DNA from: an uncultured Prevotella sp.
GTDB lineage: Bacteria > Bacteroidota > Bacteroidia > Bacteroidales > Bacteroidaceae
DNA length: 7,267 nt
Reading direction: 5' to 3'
Assembly (NCBI GenBank): GCA_900548195.1
Contig: URJQ01000127.1
Coordinates: forward strand, 1 to 7,267
Shown here: positions 1 through 5,188 of the stretch, piece by piece
Layout: each line of letters opens with the position of its first letter
Numbering within the stretch: position 1 is the first letter of the stretch
Notes under the pieces: model-generated
What the model was told of the DNA's origin: nothing
Seen by the model: only the letters and a program-made list of their open reading frames with translations
Database searches by the model: none
Position numbers and translations under genes: made by a program

Positions 1-197
1 CCCAATCGTGGGATAGCCGGCGAATCATCCAGCATCAGAGAAGCTTTCTCTTCCAAAGTGAGACGACCACATAAATCTACCGCTCTCTCATGAGCCGAGA
101 GGGCTGGATTCTGATAAGGCAACTGCTGTGCAGAAACATTGCCGGATGACATAGTCAGCACAAACATCAAAGCTGCGTATATAACTTTCTTGTTCAT
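1..197 (-). CDS. Glycoside hydrolase family 3 enzyme, N-terminal part only (runs off left edge)
   Basis: The reading frame starts at the ATG complementary to 195-197 and stays open to the window edge (65 full codons plus two bases). Residues 1-23 form a Sec signal peptide: MNKK, then a hydrophobic core, then VSA before QQ. The mature start (YQNPALSAHERAVDLCGRLT, then LEEKASLMLDDSPAIPRLG) matches the opening of Bacteroidales GH3 beta-xylosidases and beta-glucosidases, where RL-TLEEK and A-I-PRLG lead into the catalytic barrel. From family knowledge these are exported enzymes that release terminal xylose or glucose from oligosaccharides. The nucleophile Asp and the acid/base residue lie outside the window, so substrate cannot be told. 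The gene has its own promoter at 245-252 and follows the HU/winged-helix gene on the same strand. I am confident of the family and unsure of the substrate. Confidence 0.85.
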   Translation of the reverse strand, partial: MNKKVIYAALMFVLTMSSGNVSAQQLPYQNPALSAHERAVDLCGRLTLEEKASLMLDDSPAIPRL

Positions 198-244
198 TGT
201 AATTACTATTAAGCTATTAGTATATTAAATTGTTATTTGCGCTA

Positions 245-252
245 CAAAGGTA
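245..252 (-). promoter_or_regulatory. Promoter -7 element of the GH3 gene (TACCTTTG)
   Basis: On the minus strand the octamer TACCTTTG fits the Bacteroidetes primary-sigma -7 consensus TAnnTTTG. A start site about 7 nt downstream would give a leader of roughly 40 nt before the ATG at 197. I see no good -33 TTTG at the expected spacing. The same octamer precedes the regulator gene at 6841. Confidence 0.6.
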
Positions 253-267
253 AACAAAAATTTTGTT
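253..267. repeat. AT-only quasi-palindrome between the HU gene stop and the GH3 promoter
   Basis: AACAAAA and TTTTGTT (253-259 and 261-267) are perfect inverted arms around one base. The site overlaps the stop codon of the upstream gene and abuts the GH3 -7 element. It could be an operator or a weak transcript end. It is also short and AT-only, so chance is possible. Confidence 0.3.
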
Positions 268-874
268 ACTGTTTATCATTCAGGAAATAAATCGGTGAAC
301 GGGGAGTACCATCCTTTACCAACAAGCCTTTGGCTATGAAGTGATTTATCCACTTTTGTGCCATATGGCGAGACAGTCCAAACAGTATCCTCATGAGTTT
401 GATGGTGAGATAACGGTTCTTCTGGAAATATTCCTGCAATCTTGCCCAAAGCTTCTCTTCTGTAAAGATAGTTGAACGACTGGAATACTGGGAACGGACG
501 AAATGGATATTTCTATCTATTTCCCTCAACAGCCCAGCCTCCGGACGGAAATTGATTCCCCGCAAACGTACTTCCTTTCCCGTAATCTTCTTATTAGGCT
601 TATCCGCAGGCATTTCCAGATTTACAGCAAGCGAGAAATACCCCAGTTCGGGAATATAAACCCTACGTCCCATAGAAAATTCAGACACGACAATGTCATG
701 AAGTTCAGACAACACTGCAGCCACATCACCCTTGGTGAGTGAACATCTTTGCTGGATGGTGGCTTCCAGTTCGTGAGCCGACATCGCCTCATACTGCTTC
801 AATCGAACGTATTTACGTTCCTCACCACTACCCTCAGCATTGGTAATAGTATAAACATCATACTTTAAGTCCAT
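266..874 (-). CDS. HU-family DNA-binding protein fused to a C-terminal winged helix-turn-helix
   Basis: This 202-aa protein has an N-terminal HU/IHF-like fold. Its helical part spans about residues 33-65 (AHELEATIQQRC, LTKGDVAAVLSELHDIVV). The strand region is RRVYIPELGYFSLAV at 70-84, and the arm-proximal segment INFRPEAGLLREI at 107-119 resembles the F-P-G-L end of HU. Residues about 135-198 (FTEEKLWARLQEYF to PRSPIYFL) look like a winged helix, with recognition-helix candidate SRHMAQKWINHFIAKGLL at 168-185. This matches the Bacteroidetes family described as HU fused to wHTH, Ig or glycine-rich motifs (HU-HIG). Members are presumed chromosome-binding proteins, and I know of no defined target for this type. 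The ATG at 874 lies about 20 nt after the predicted transcript start. The gene is monocistronic or reads through into the GH3 gene. Confidence 0.8.
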   Translation of the reverse strand: MDLKYDVYTITNAEGSGEERKYVRLKQYEAMSAHELEATIQQRCSLTKGDVAAVLSELHDIVVSEFSMGRRVYIPELGYFSLAVNLEMPADKPNKKITGKEVRLRGINFRPEAGLLREIDRNIHFVRSQYSSRSTIFTEEKLWARLQEYFQKNRYLTIKLMRILFGLSRHMAQKWINHFIAKGLLVKDGTPRSPIYFLNDKQ

Positions 875-899
875 AGTTGCTTAGTTTTATTATCTTCTG

Positions 900-907
900 C
901 AAATATA
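900..907 (-). promoter_or_regulatory. Promoter -7 element of the HU/winged-helix gene (TATATTTG)
   Basis: The minus-strand octamer TATATTTG matches TAnnTTTG. It lies 25 nt upstream of the ATG at 874, giving a leader of about 20 nt. A clear -33 TTTG is not visible at 19-21 nt spacing. Confidence 0.55.
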
Positions 908-961
908 TGAAATAATCACAGAAGCTGTATCTATTGACCTAAAGAATTAGGTTTATTTAAT

Positions 962-1050
962 AGTTGGCAAATGCCTGCAAGATTGCTGCCAACTGCAAGC
1001 AACTTTGCTGGCATATAACAGCAAGATTGCCGGCAACTGCCGACAACCTC
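962..1050. repeat. Imperfect GCAA/TTGC-rich repeat block
   Basis: A 20-mer at 977-996 (GCAAGATTGCTGCCAACTGC) recurs at 1021-1040 with two substitutions. Between them lies a related unit starting GCAAGCAACTTTGCTGGCA. AGTTGGCA at 962-969 and TGCCAACT at 987-994 form a perfect 8-bp inverted repeat, and TTGCCGGCAA at 1027-1036 is a perfect palindrome. The block could be a decayed tandem repeat, a protein-binding region or part of a mobile repeat. No function is evident. Confidence 0.5.
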
Positions 1051-1064
1051 ACAAAACAGTATTT

Positions 1065-1120
1065 AACCCAAATCGGTCATTAGAGAATTACAAGAGTTTT
1101 TTTTATGACCGATTTGGGTT
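1065..1120. repeat. Perfect 16-bp inverted repeat with 24-nt loop (REP/MITE-like)
   Basis: AACCCAAATCGGTCAT at 1065-1080 is the exact reverse complement of ATGACCGATTTGGGTT at 1105-1120. The 24-nt spacer ends in a run of eight T. Neither side has a T tract outside the stem, so this is not a classical intrinsic terminator. The mixed-composition perfect arms suggest a dispersed palindromic element, such as one mobilised by a RAYT-type transposase. That assignment is inferred, since only one copy is visible here. Confidence 0.6.
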
Positions 1121-1135
1121 CTAAAACTGATATTG

Positions 1136-1176
1136 AAATAAAAAAGGGTACGTAACACAACGCTACGTAGCCTTTT
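1136..1176 (-). terminator. Hairpin with minus-strand T tract (candidate terminator)
   Basis: TACGTA at 1149-1154 pairs with TACGTA at 1164-1169. One G/G mismatch then separates this from GG/CC and AAAA/TTTT outer pairs (1142-1147 with 1171-1176). On the minus strand the stem runs into TTTTTTATTTC, so termination is more likely in that direction than on the plus strand. Confidence 0.45.
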
Positions 1177-1280
1177 AATAGGACATATTTTTCTTTATTG
1201 ATATTTTTAATTCCCCAAGACTGAGGGGCTTTTTTATTGAGGAAGTTCTGTTTTATTGATTTTCATTCTAATCAAGCGTA
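1140..1280 (-). ncRNA. Candidate small RNA, about 140 nt, minus strand
   Basis: A well-spaced Bacteroidetes promoter (TTTG at 1318-1315, 20 nt, TAATTTTG at 1294-1287) predicts a minus-strand start near 1280. About 105 nt downstream, a hairpin (AAAAGG-TACGTA arms) is followed by six T at 1145-1140, as in an intrinsic terminator. The transcript would carry an internal CCCC/GGGG hairpin at 1213-1228. It would also contain a 10-codon frame MKINKTELPQ starting at the ATG complementary to 1262-1264. No conserved RNA family is recognised. It lies divergent from the large plus-strand gene and separate from the HU gene promoter. All of this rests on signal placement, and the AT-rich context raises the risk of chance. 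Confidence 0.35.
1213..1235 (+). terminator. C4/G4 hairpin followed by six T (possible plus-strand terminator)
   Basis: CCCC (1213-1216) and GGGG (1225-1228) enclose an 8-nt loop and are followed by CTTTTTT. The stem is short. No plus-strand gene lies upstream within the window, so it may act instead as an internal hairpin of the opposite-strand RNA or insulate the downstream promoter. Confidence 0.35.
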
Positions 1281-1286
1281 CTATTG

Positions 1287-1318
1287 CAAAATTAGGCGAA
1301 AAGTTCGGATAATCCAAA
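1287..1318 (-). promoter_or_regulatory. Minus-strand promoter of the candidate small RNA
   Basis: The -33 TTTG (complement of 1315-1318) and -7 TAATTTTG (complement of 1287-1294) are separated by 20 nt, which fits the consensus TTTG-N19-21-TAnnTTTG. It is among the best-formed promoters in the window, yet no protein gene follows it for more than 400 bases. Confidence 0.45.
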
Positions 1319-1367
1319 TTTCATAAGTCTTTTTAGGAAATTTCAAAGCATTCTTAATTATTTTTAT

Positions 1368-1375
1368 TAACTTTG
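1368..1375 (+). promoter_or_regulatory. Promoter -7 element of the receiver/ATP-grasp gene (TAACTTTG)
   Basis: TAACTTTG matches TAnnTTTG and predicts a start near 1382, leaving a leader of about 65 nt before the ATG at 1448. The element overlaps the longest in-frame extension of the gene (TTG at 1373), so that extension cannot be the true start. No good -33 TTTG is seen. Confidence 0.6.
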
Positions 1376-1381
1376 CAAGCA

Positions 1382-1447
1382 GAGCATTTGTATTGTTGTC
1401 TTGTTGGATACAAACAACAACAAAACAACCAAACAACAAGAATAATT
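1382..1447 (+). promoter_or_regulatory. CAA-rich 5' leader of the receiver/ATP-grasp gene
   Basis: The predicted leader has a T/G-rich first half (1388-1407) and an A/C-rich second half made of CAA and AAAC units (1409-1440). The halves are partly complementary: CTTGTTG at 1400-1406 pairs with CAACAAG at 1434-1440. There is no Shine-Dalgarno sequence. An A-rich, weakly structured stretch before the ATG is usual for Bacteroidetes translation. The complementary halves might tune access to the start. Confidence 0.4.
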
Positions 1448-4400
1448 ATGAAGCACAGCAACACACCTCTACGCGACGTCACCTTCAAGAATCTGATGAC
1501 TAAGCGTATATTCCGAGTCCTCATCATAGCAAATCCCTATGATGCCTTCATGCTGGAGGACGACGGACGAATAGAAGGCAAGATATTCAATGAATATACT
1601 GAGCTCGGTTTGCGCTATCCACCTGCTTTCACGCAGGTCAGCACGACGGAAGAGGCACGCGCTGTCGTCACTTCGATGGACGTCAACCTCGTCATCTGTA
1701 TGCCGGGTAATGCCGACAATGACGCCTTCGACGTGGCAAGAACTGTCAAGGCGGACTTCCCTGACCTGCCATGCGTGGTGCTGACACCGTTCAGCCACGG
1801 TATCACCCGACGTATGCAGCATGAGGACCTCTCCATCTTCGACTACGTATTCTGCTGGCTCGGAAACACTAACCTCATTCTCTCCATCATCAAGCTTATC
1901 GAGGACAAGATGAATCTCGACCATGACATCGCCGAAGCCGGCGTGCAGGTCATCATGCTCGTGGAGGACAGCATCCGATTCTATTCCTCTTTCCTGCCTA
2001 ATCTCTATTCCTTTATCCTCGCACAGAGCCAACGCTTTGCCACAGAGGCACTTAATCCGCACGCTGCGGCACTGCGAATGCGTGGCAGACCAAAGGTGAT
2101 ACTGGCACGAAACTATGATGAGGCTGTGGCTTTCTTTGACAAATACAAGGAGAATATGCTTGGCGTGATATCCGACTGCCGCTTTCCTATCTCTACCTAC
2201 ACGCAGCTCTCTGGCGACAGTGAGAAAGTGGAGGACGCCGGATTCCGACTGCTTCGCTACATACGTCAGCAGGATGAGTACATCCCTCTCGTCATGGAGA
2301 GCGCCGAGACGGAGAACAAAGCCAAAGCTGAGGCTGAGCATTTCCGCTTCATCGACAAGAATTCAAAGAAGATAAGCGTAGATTTGCGTAAAGAACTGGA
2401 AGAACACATGGGCTTCGGCGACTTCCTCTTCCGCGACCCAAAGACGCACGAGGTGATACTGAGAGTGCGCTCGCTGAAGGAACTGCAGGACCATATCTTC
2501 ACCATTCCGCGCGACTCCATGCTCTATCATATCTCGCGAAACCACGTGTCACGATGGCTTTCAGCGCGAGCTATATTCCCTGTCTCAGCATTCCTGAAGC
2601 ATATCACGTGGCACAAACTGCAGGACGTCGATGCCCATCGCCAGATTATCTTCGACGCCATCGTGCAGTATCGTCACATGAAGAATATCGGTACGGTGGC
2701 AGTCTTCGACCGTCTGAAATTCGATGCCTATAGCCATTTCGCCCGCATCGGTGAGGGTTCGCTCGGAGGAAAGGGCCGTGGTCTCGCTTTCCTCGATAAT
2801 ATCATCAAGGCACATGAGGAATTGCATCAGTATGACAACGTGGATGTATGCATCCCGATGACCCTCGTGCTGTGTACTGATATCTTCGATCAGTTCATGG
2901 AAAACAATGACCTTTACCCCATTGCATTGAGCGATGCGCCCGACGATGAAATTCTCCAGGCTTTCCTTAAAGCACAGTTGCCGGAGTCATTGCGCAGCGA
3001 CTGCGAGATATTTATCAATGCGACAGAGTGTCCTATCGCTATCCGCTCTTCTTCTCTCTTGGAAGATAGTCACTATCAGCCATTTGCAGGAGTTTATTCC
3101 ACATACATGATACCTTATCTCGACGATAAGGACAAGATGCTGCGACTGCTTGCCAAAGCCATAAAGAGCGTCTATGCGTCAGTATATTACAAGGATTCAA
3201 AGGCTTATATGACCGCCACCTCCAACCTTATAGACCAGGAAAAGATGGCTGTAGTGCTGCAGGAAGTAGTGGGAAAAACGCACCAGACGGGCGATAGAAA
3301 ACTCTATTACCCTAATCTCAGCGGCGTGCTCCGCTCCATCAATTACTATCCTCTCGGTGATGAAAAGTCGGAAGAAGGCATTGCTTCCTTAGCTCTCGGA
3401 CTCGGAAAATATATCGTCGATGGCGGAAGAACGCTGAGAGTGTGCCCTTATCACCCAAGGCAGGTGCTGCAAATGAGTGAGATGGACATGGCTTTGAAGG
3501 AAACCCAAACCATGTTTTACGCCATTGACATGGACGATGCCGATGAGAATTTCAAAGTGGATGACGGCTTTAATATAAAGAATGTACGCGTGAAGGAGGC
3601 AGATATGAATGATGGCACAATGATGCACATCGTCTCTACCTACGACCCTTACGACCAAATCATCCGCGATGGACTCTATGAAGGCGGCAGAAAGGTGATT
3701 TCCTACGCCGGAGTGCTGAAGAATGGCGTCGCTCCGATACCGGAAATGATGCAGATGGCGATGAAATATGGTGCAGATGCGATGCGCAGACCGGTGGAGA
3801 TAGAGTTTGCTTGCAATATCAATGCCGACCGCAGCGTCGAGTTTTATCTGCTCCAGATACGTCCGATAGTCGATTCCAAGTTGGAATTGAACGTCAACCT
3901 GACGCCGTATTTCGAAGATTCATTGCCTAAGGATAGCAATGAGACGGTGCTTATCAGTTCGAAGATGTCGCTCGGACACGGTGTCAACGAAGACCTCGTG
4001 GACGTGGTTTACGTCAAGACAGACGAGAATTTCACGGCATCCAACAATCCAGCCATCGCTGATGAGATAGAAAGGATAAACCGAAAATTCCTCGATCGTG
4101 GCGAGAACTATATCCTTGCAGGTCCTGGCAGATGGGGTTCGTCCGACTATTGGCTCGGAGTGCCGGTGAAATGGCCGCATATCAATGCCGCGAAACTCAT
4201 CGTGGAGGTGGGTCTCGACCATTATCGCATCGACCCATCACAAGGCACCCACTTCTTCCAAAACCTCACTTCTCTCGGTGTGGGCTACTTCACCGTGAAC
4301 CCATATCGCAATGAAGGCGTATTCAGAAAAGACATCCTTGATGCCCTCGAAGCTGTGGAAGAAACCAAATACGTGCGTCACGTCCGCTTCCCTAAGCCAC

Positions 4401-4456
4401 TCCGACTGATGATGGACGGCATGAAGCAGATGGGAGTCGTGGTTGTTAGGGAATGA
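1448..4456 (+). CDS. Tandem receiver-like + PPDK/PEP-synthase-type ATP-grasp protein, 1002 aa
   Basis: I chose the ATG at 1448 because the in-frame sequence from 1373 overlaps the promoter. Residues 22-155 form a first receiver-like module without a phosphoacceptor (LVICMPGN at 81-88). Residues 167-315 form a second with VEDS at 172-175, D243 (ISDCRFP), S285 and K304, so it could accept phosphate. A helical linker spans about 320-420. The PPDK N-terminal ATP-grasp domain covers about 430-808: SLGGKGRG (438-445), AIRSSSLLEDS (531-541), FAGVYSTYM (546-554), MAVVLQEVV (600-608), VEIEFA (783-788) and LLQIRPI (801-807). The C-terminal module has GPGRWGSSDYWLG (892-904) and DPSQGTHFFQN (929-939). 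The classical swivel motif (TSHAAI) and PEP-binding barrel are absent. It is probably cytoplasmic and ATP-dependent. Pipelines may call it phosphoenolpyruvate synthase, but the sequence does not support that full reaction. The acceptor is unknown. Confidence 0.85.
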   Translation: MKHSNTPLRDVTFKNLMTKRIFRVLIIANPYDAFMLEDDGRIEGKIFNEYTELGLRYPPAFTQVSTTEEARAVVTSMDVNLVICMPGNADNDAFDVARTVKADFPDLPCVVLTPFSHGITRRMQHEDLSIFDYVFCWLGNTNLILSIIKLIEDKMNLDHDIAEAGVQVIMLVEDSIRFYSSFLPNLYSFILAQSQRFATEALNPHAAALRMRGRPKVILARNYDEAVAFFDKYKENMLGVISDCRFPISTYTQLSGDSEKVEDAGFRLLRYIRQQDEYIPLVMESAETENKAKAEAEHFRFIDKNSKKISVDLRKELEEHMGFGDFLFRDPKTHEVILRVRSLKELQDHIFTIPRDSMLYHISRNHVSRWLSARAIFPVSAFLKHITWHKLQDVDAHRQIIFDAIVQYRHMKNIGTVAVFDRLKFDAYSHFARIGEGSLGGKGRGLAFLDNIIKAHEELHQYDNVDVCIPMTLVLCTDIFDQFMENNDLYPIALSDAPDDEILQAFLKAQLPESLRSDCEIFINATECPIAIRSSSLLEDSHYQPFAGVYSTYMIPYLDDKDKMLRLLAKAIKSVYASVYYKDSKAYMTATSNLIDQEKMAVVLQEVVGKTHQTGDRKLYYPNLSGVLRSINYYPLGDEKSEEGIASLALGLGKYIVDGGRTLRVCPYHPRQVLQMSEMDMALKETQTMFYAIDMDDADENFKVDDGFNIKNVRVKEADMNDGTMMHIVSTYDPYDQIIRDGLYEGGRKVISYAGVLKNGVAPIPEMMQMAMKYGADAMRRPVEIEFACNINADRSVEFYLLQIRPIVDSKLELNVNLTPYFEDSLPKDSNETVLISSKMSLGHGVNEDLVDVVYVKTDENFTASNNPAIADEIERINRKFLDRGENYILAGPGRWGSSDYWLGVPVKWPHINAAKLIVEVGLDHYRIDPSQGTHFFQNLTSLGVGYFTVNPYRNEGVFRKDILDALEAVEETKYVRHVRFPKPLRLMMDGMKQMGVVVVRE

Positions 4457-4515
4457 AGAATACTTAGAATGACGAATACTTAAAATGAAGAATGTAGAAT
4501 GAAGAATGAAGAATG
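4451..4515 (+). repeat. Degenerate heptamer array (GAATGAA) starting inside the stop codon
   Basis: GAATGAA at 4451-4457 contains the last sense codon (GAA) and the stop (TGA) of the upstream gene. It continues as degenerate 7-8 nt units to about 4515. Two 16-nt units at 4458-4473 and 4474-4489 match at 14 of 16 positions. From 4497 the period is cleanly seven. Confidence 0.7.
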
Positions 4516-4603
4516 GGAGTTAGTATTGTTCGCTTGAGATAATTACTCAAGAAGTGAAACATACTCCTATTCTTCATTCTTCATTCTTCATTCTTCATTT
4601 TAA
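4480..4603. repeat. Long inverted repeat, 41-nt arms built of heptamers; possible terminator
   Basis: The arm 4480-4520 is the reverse complement of 4563-4603 apart from two positions (one a possible G-U pair in plus-strand RNA). The loop contains a second perfect stem, CTTGAG (4533-4538) with CTCAAG (4546-4551). The arms consist of GAATGAA units and their reverse complement ATTCTTC. Plus-strand RNA would form a very stable hairpin 24 nt after the stop codon, so it may end or stabilise that transcript. The same heptamer recurs at 7221-7255, which points to a dispersed repeat. Confidence 0.75.
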
Positions 4604-4687
4604 AGGCACACAAGATACCCTGTCAGCAAAGAAAGAACTTCCTTGTTGACACACTTATCCTTTTCAATCCTTAATAAGAAAAATGAA

Positions 4688-4734
4688 ACTTTATGGAGCA
4701 ATCACGTGCTAAAAATATCCCCCTTCCATAAAGT
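4688..4734. repeat. 10-bp perfect inverted repeat
   Basis: ACTTTATGGA at 4688-4697 is the exact reverse complement of TCCATAAAGT at 4725-4734, with a 27-nt loop that contains the palindrome CACGTG (4703-4708). No T tract follows directly on either strand. Confidence 0.4.
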
Positions 4735-4834
4735 GCTTTATTTATGAATGTATAACGAATCTCAATTTTCGGGTGGAATACGTGATGGCTTTCATAGTTT
4801 TTCACATTCAAATCCACGTGTAAACATTATCCAA

Positions 4835-4930
4835 AAGGTAATCATTGACTGAACAGATGCTTTTTTCCATTATGAAAATCTCTGCTCCAGAAAGGTGTTC
4901 ATGGAGCCTGTCCAATCAATGATATACCTT
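4835..4930. repeat. Nested imperfect hairpin, about 96 nt (structured RNA or repeat candidate)
   Basis: The arm 4835-4856 pairs with 4908-4930 over 20 of 22 positions, with one bulged base. Inside, GCTCCA (4884-4889) pairs with TGGAGC (4902-4907), and GAA/TTC pairs continue that stem toward the loop. Nested complementarity of this length suggests a structured transcript or palindromic repeat. No promoter matching the local consensus stands directly before it on the plus strand. Confidence 0.4.
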
Positions 4931-4964
4931 GAATACAATCTCTTTAGCTCTTAAATAATGTGCT

Positions 4965-4987
4965 ATGCCCATCGGCATTACTTTTTT
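4965..4987 (+). terminator. Small hairpin followed by a T run (weak terminator candidate)
   Basis: ATGCC (4965-4969) and GGCAT (4974-4978) enclose CATC, followed by TAC and six T. The stem has only five pairs. It could stop plus-strand read-through from the large gene, but it lies about 500 nt past that stop codon. Confidence 0.25.
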
Positions 4988-5003
4988 GAAAGAAATGAAA
5001 AAA

Positions 5004-5030
5004 CCTACTACTAACTAACTAACTACTAAC
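5004..5030 (+). repeat. Short CTAA/CTA tandem repeat
   Basis: The stretch is composed of CTA and CTAA units (central core CTAACTAACTAACTA). It is immediately followed by an ATG at 5032 that opens a 14-codon frame (MPAQWQVKKKSDYC). I do not claim that frame as a gene. Confidence 0.5.
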
Positions 5031-5141
5031 AATGCCTGCTCAATGGCAGGTCAAAAAAAAATCTGACTACTGTTAATCTAAATTTAATCTTTTCCCAAAG
5101 ATTGTCATGCAAAAGTACTTAAGATTTGCGTATTGGAGTAT

Positions 5142-5188
5142 AAAAAATGTTTCAAATCCTATAAAAAATCATTCAATGTAACATTTTT
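5142..5188 (-). terminator. AT-rich inverted repeat directly after the regulator stop codon
   Basis: On the minus strand AAAAATGTT (5188-5180) begins immediately after the TAG stop and pairs with AACATTTTT (5151-5143). The stem runs into one more T and then ATA. It has nine base pairs, mostly A-T, and a 28-nt loop, so it is a weak intrinsic terminator at best. Confidence 0.3.

Larger units (their letters stand above)
875..1372. other. Gene-free spacer rich in repeats and hairpins
   Basis: I find no protein-coding frame with convincing composition in these 498 bases. The contents in order are: the HU gene promoter; an imperfect GCAA/TTGC repeat block (962-1050); a perfect 16-bp inverted repeat (1065-1120); a hairpin with a minus-strand T tract (1136-1176); a C4/G4 hairpin followed by six T on the plus strand (1213-1235); a well-spaced minus-strand promoter (1287-1318); and the plus-strand promoter of the next gene (1368-1375). 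Confidence 0.7.
4457..5188. other. Gene-free convergent spacer with several hairpins
   Basis: This 732-bp gap separates two genes pointing at each other. I find no intact gene. It holds the heptamer inverted repeat (4480-4603), ACTTTATGGA/TCCATAAAGT arms (4688-4697 and 4725-4734), and a long imperfect hairpin (4835-4930). It also holds a small hairpin before a T run (4965-4987), a CTAA short tandem repeat (5004-5030), CCTGC/GCAGG arms (5035-5050), and AT-rich arms just past the regulator stop (5142-5188). A possible decayed minus-strand frame covers about 4671-4978. Confidence 0.65.

Noticed and set aside
503..742. 79-codon plus-strand frame opposite the HU gene
   Set aside because: It is antisense to a recognised gene and lacks any domain or promoter.
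1373..1447. In-frame N-terminal extension of the large gene (25 codons from TTG)
   Set aside because: It starts inside the -7 promoter element and translates low-complexity leader sequence. The ATG at 1448 is a better start.
1469..2341. Long antisense open frame (290 codons, minus strand)
   Set aside because: It lies wholly inside the receiver/ATP-grasp gene, whose frame gives recognisable domains. The antisense product has no recognisable motif and no promoter.
5035..5061. CCTGC/GCAGG hairpin as terminator
   Set aside because: The homopolymer is A on the plus side, and on the minus strand the T run comes before the stem, so the order is wrong for an intrinsic terminator in either direction.
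5110..5117. Minus-strand TACTTTTG as a promoter
   Set aside because: It matches TAnnTTTG but has no -33 element and no gene or clear RNA downstream. AT-rich DNA gives such matches by chance.
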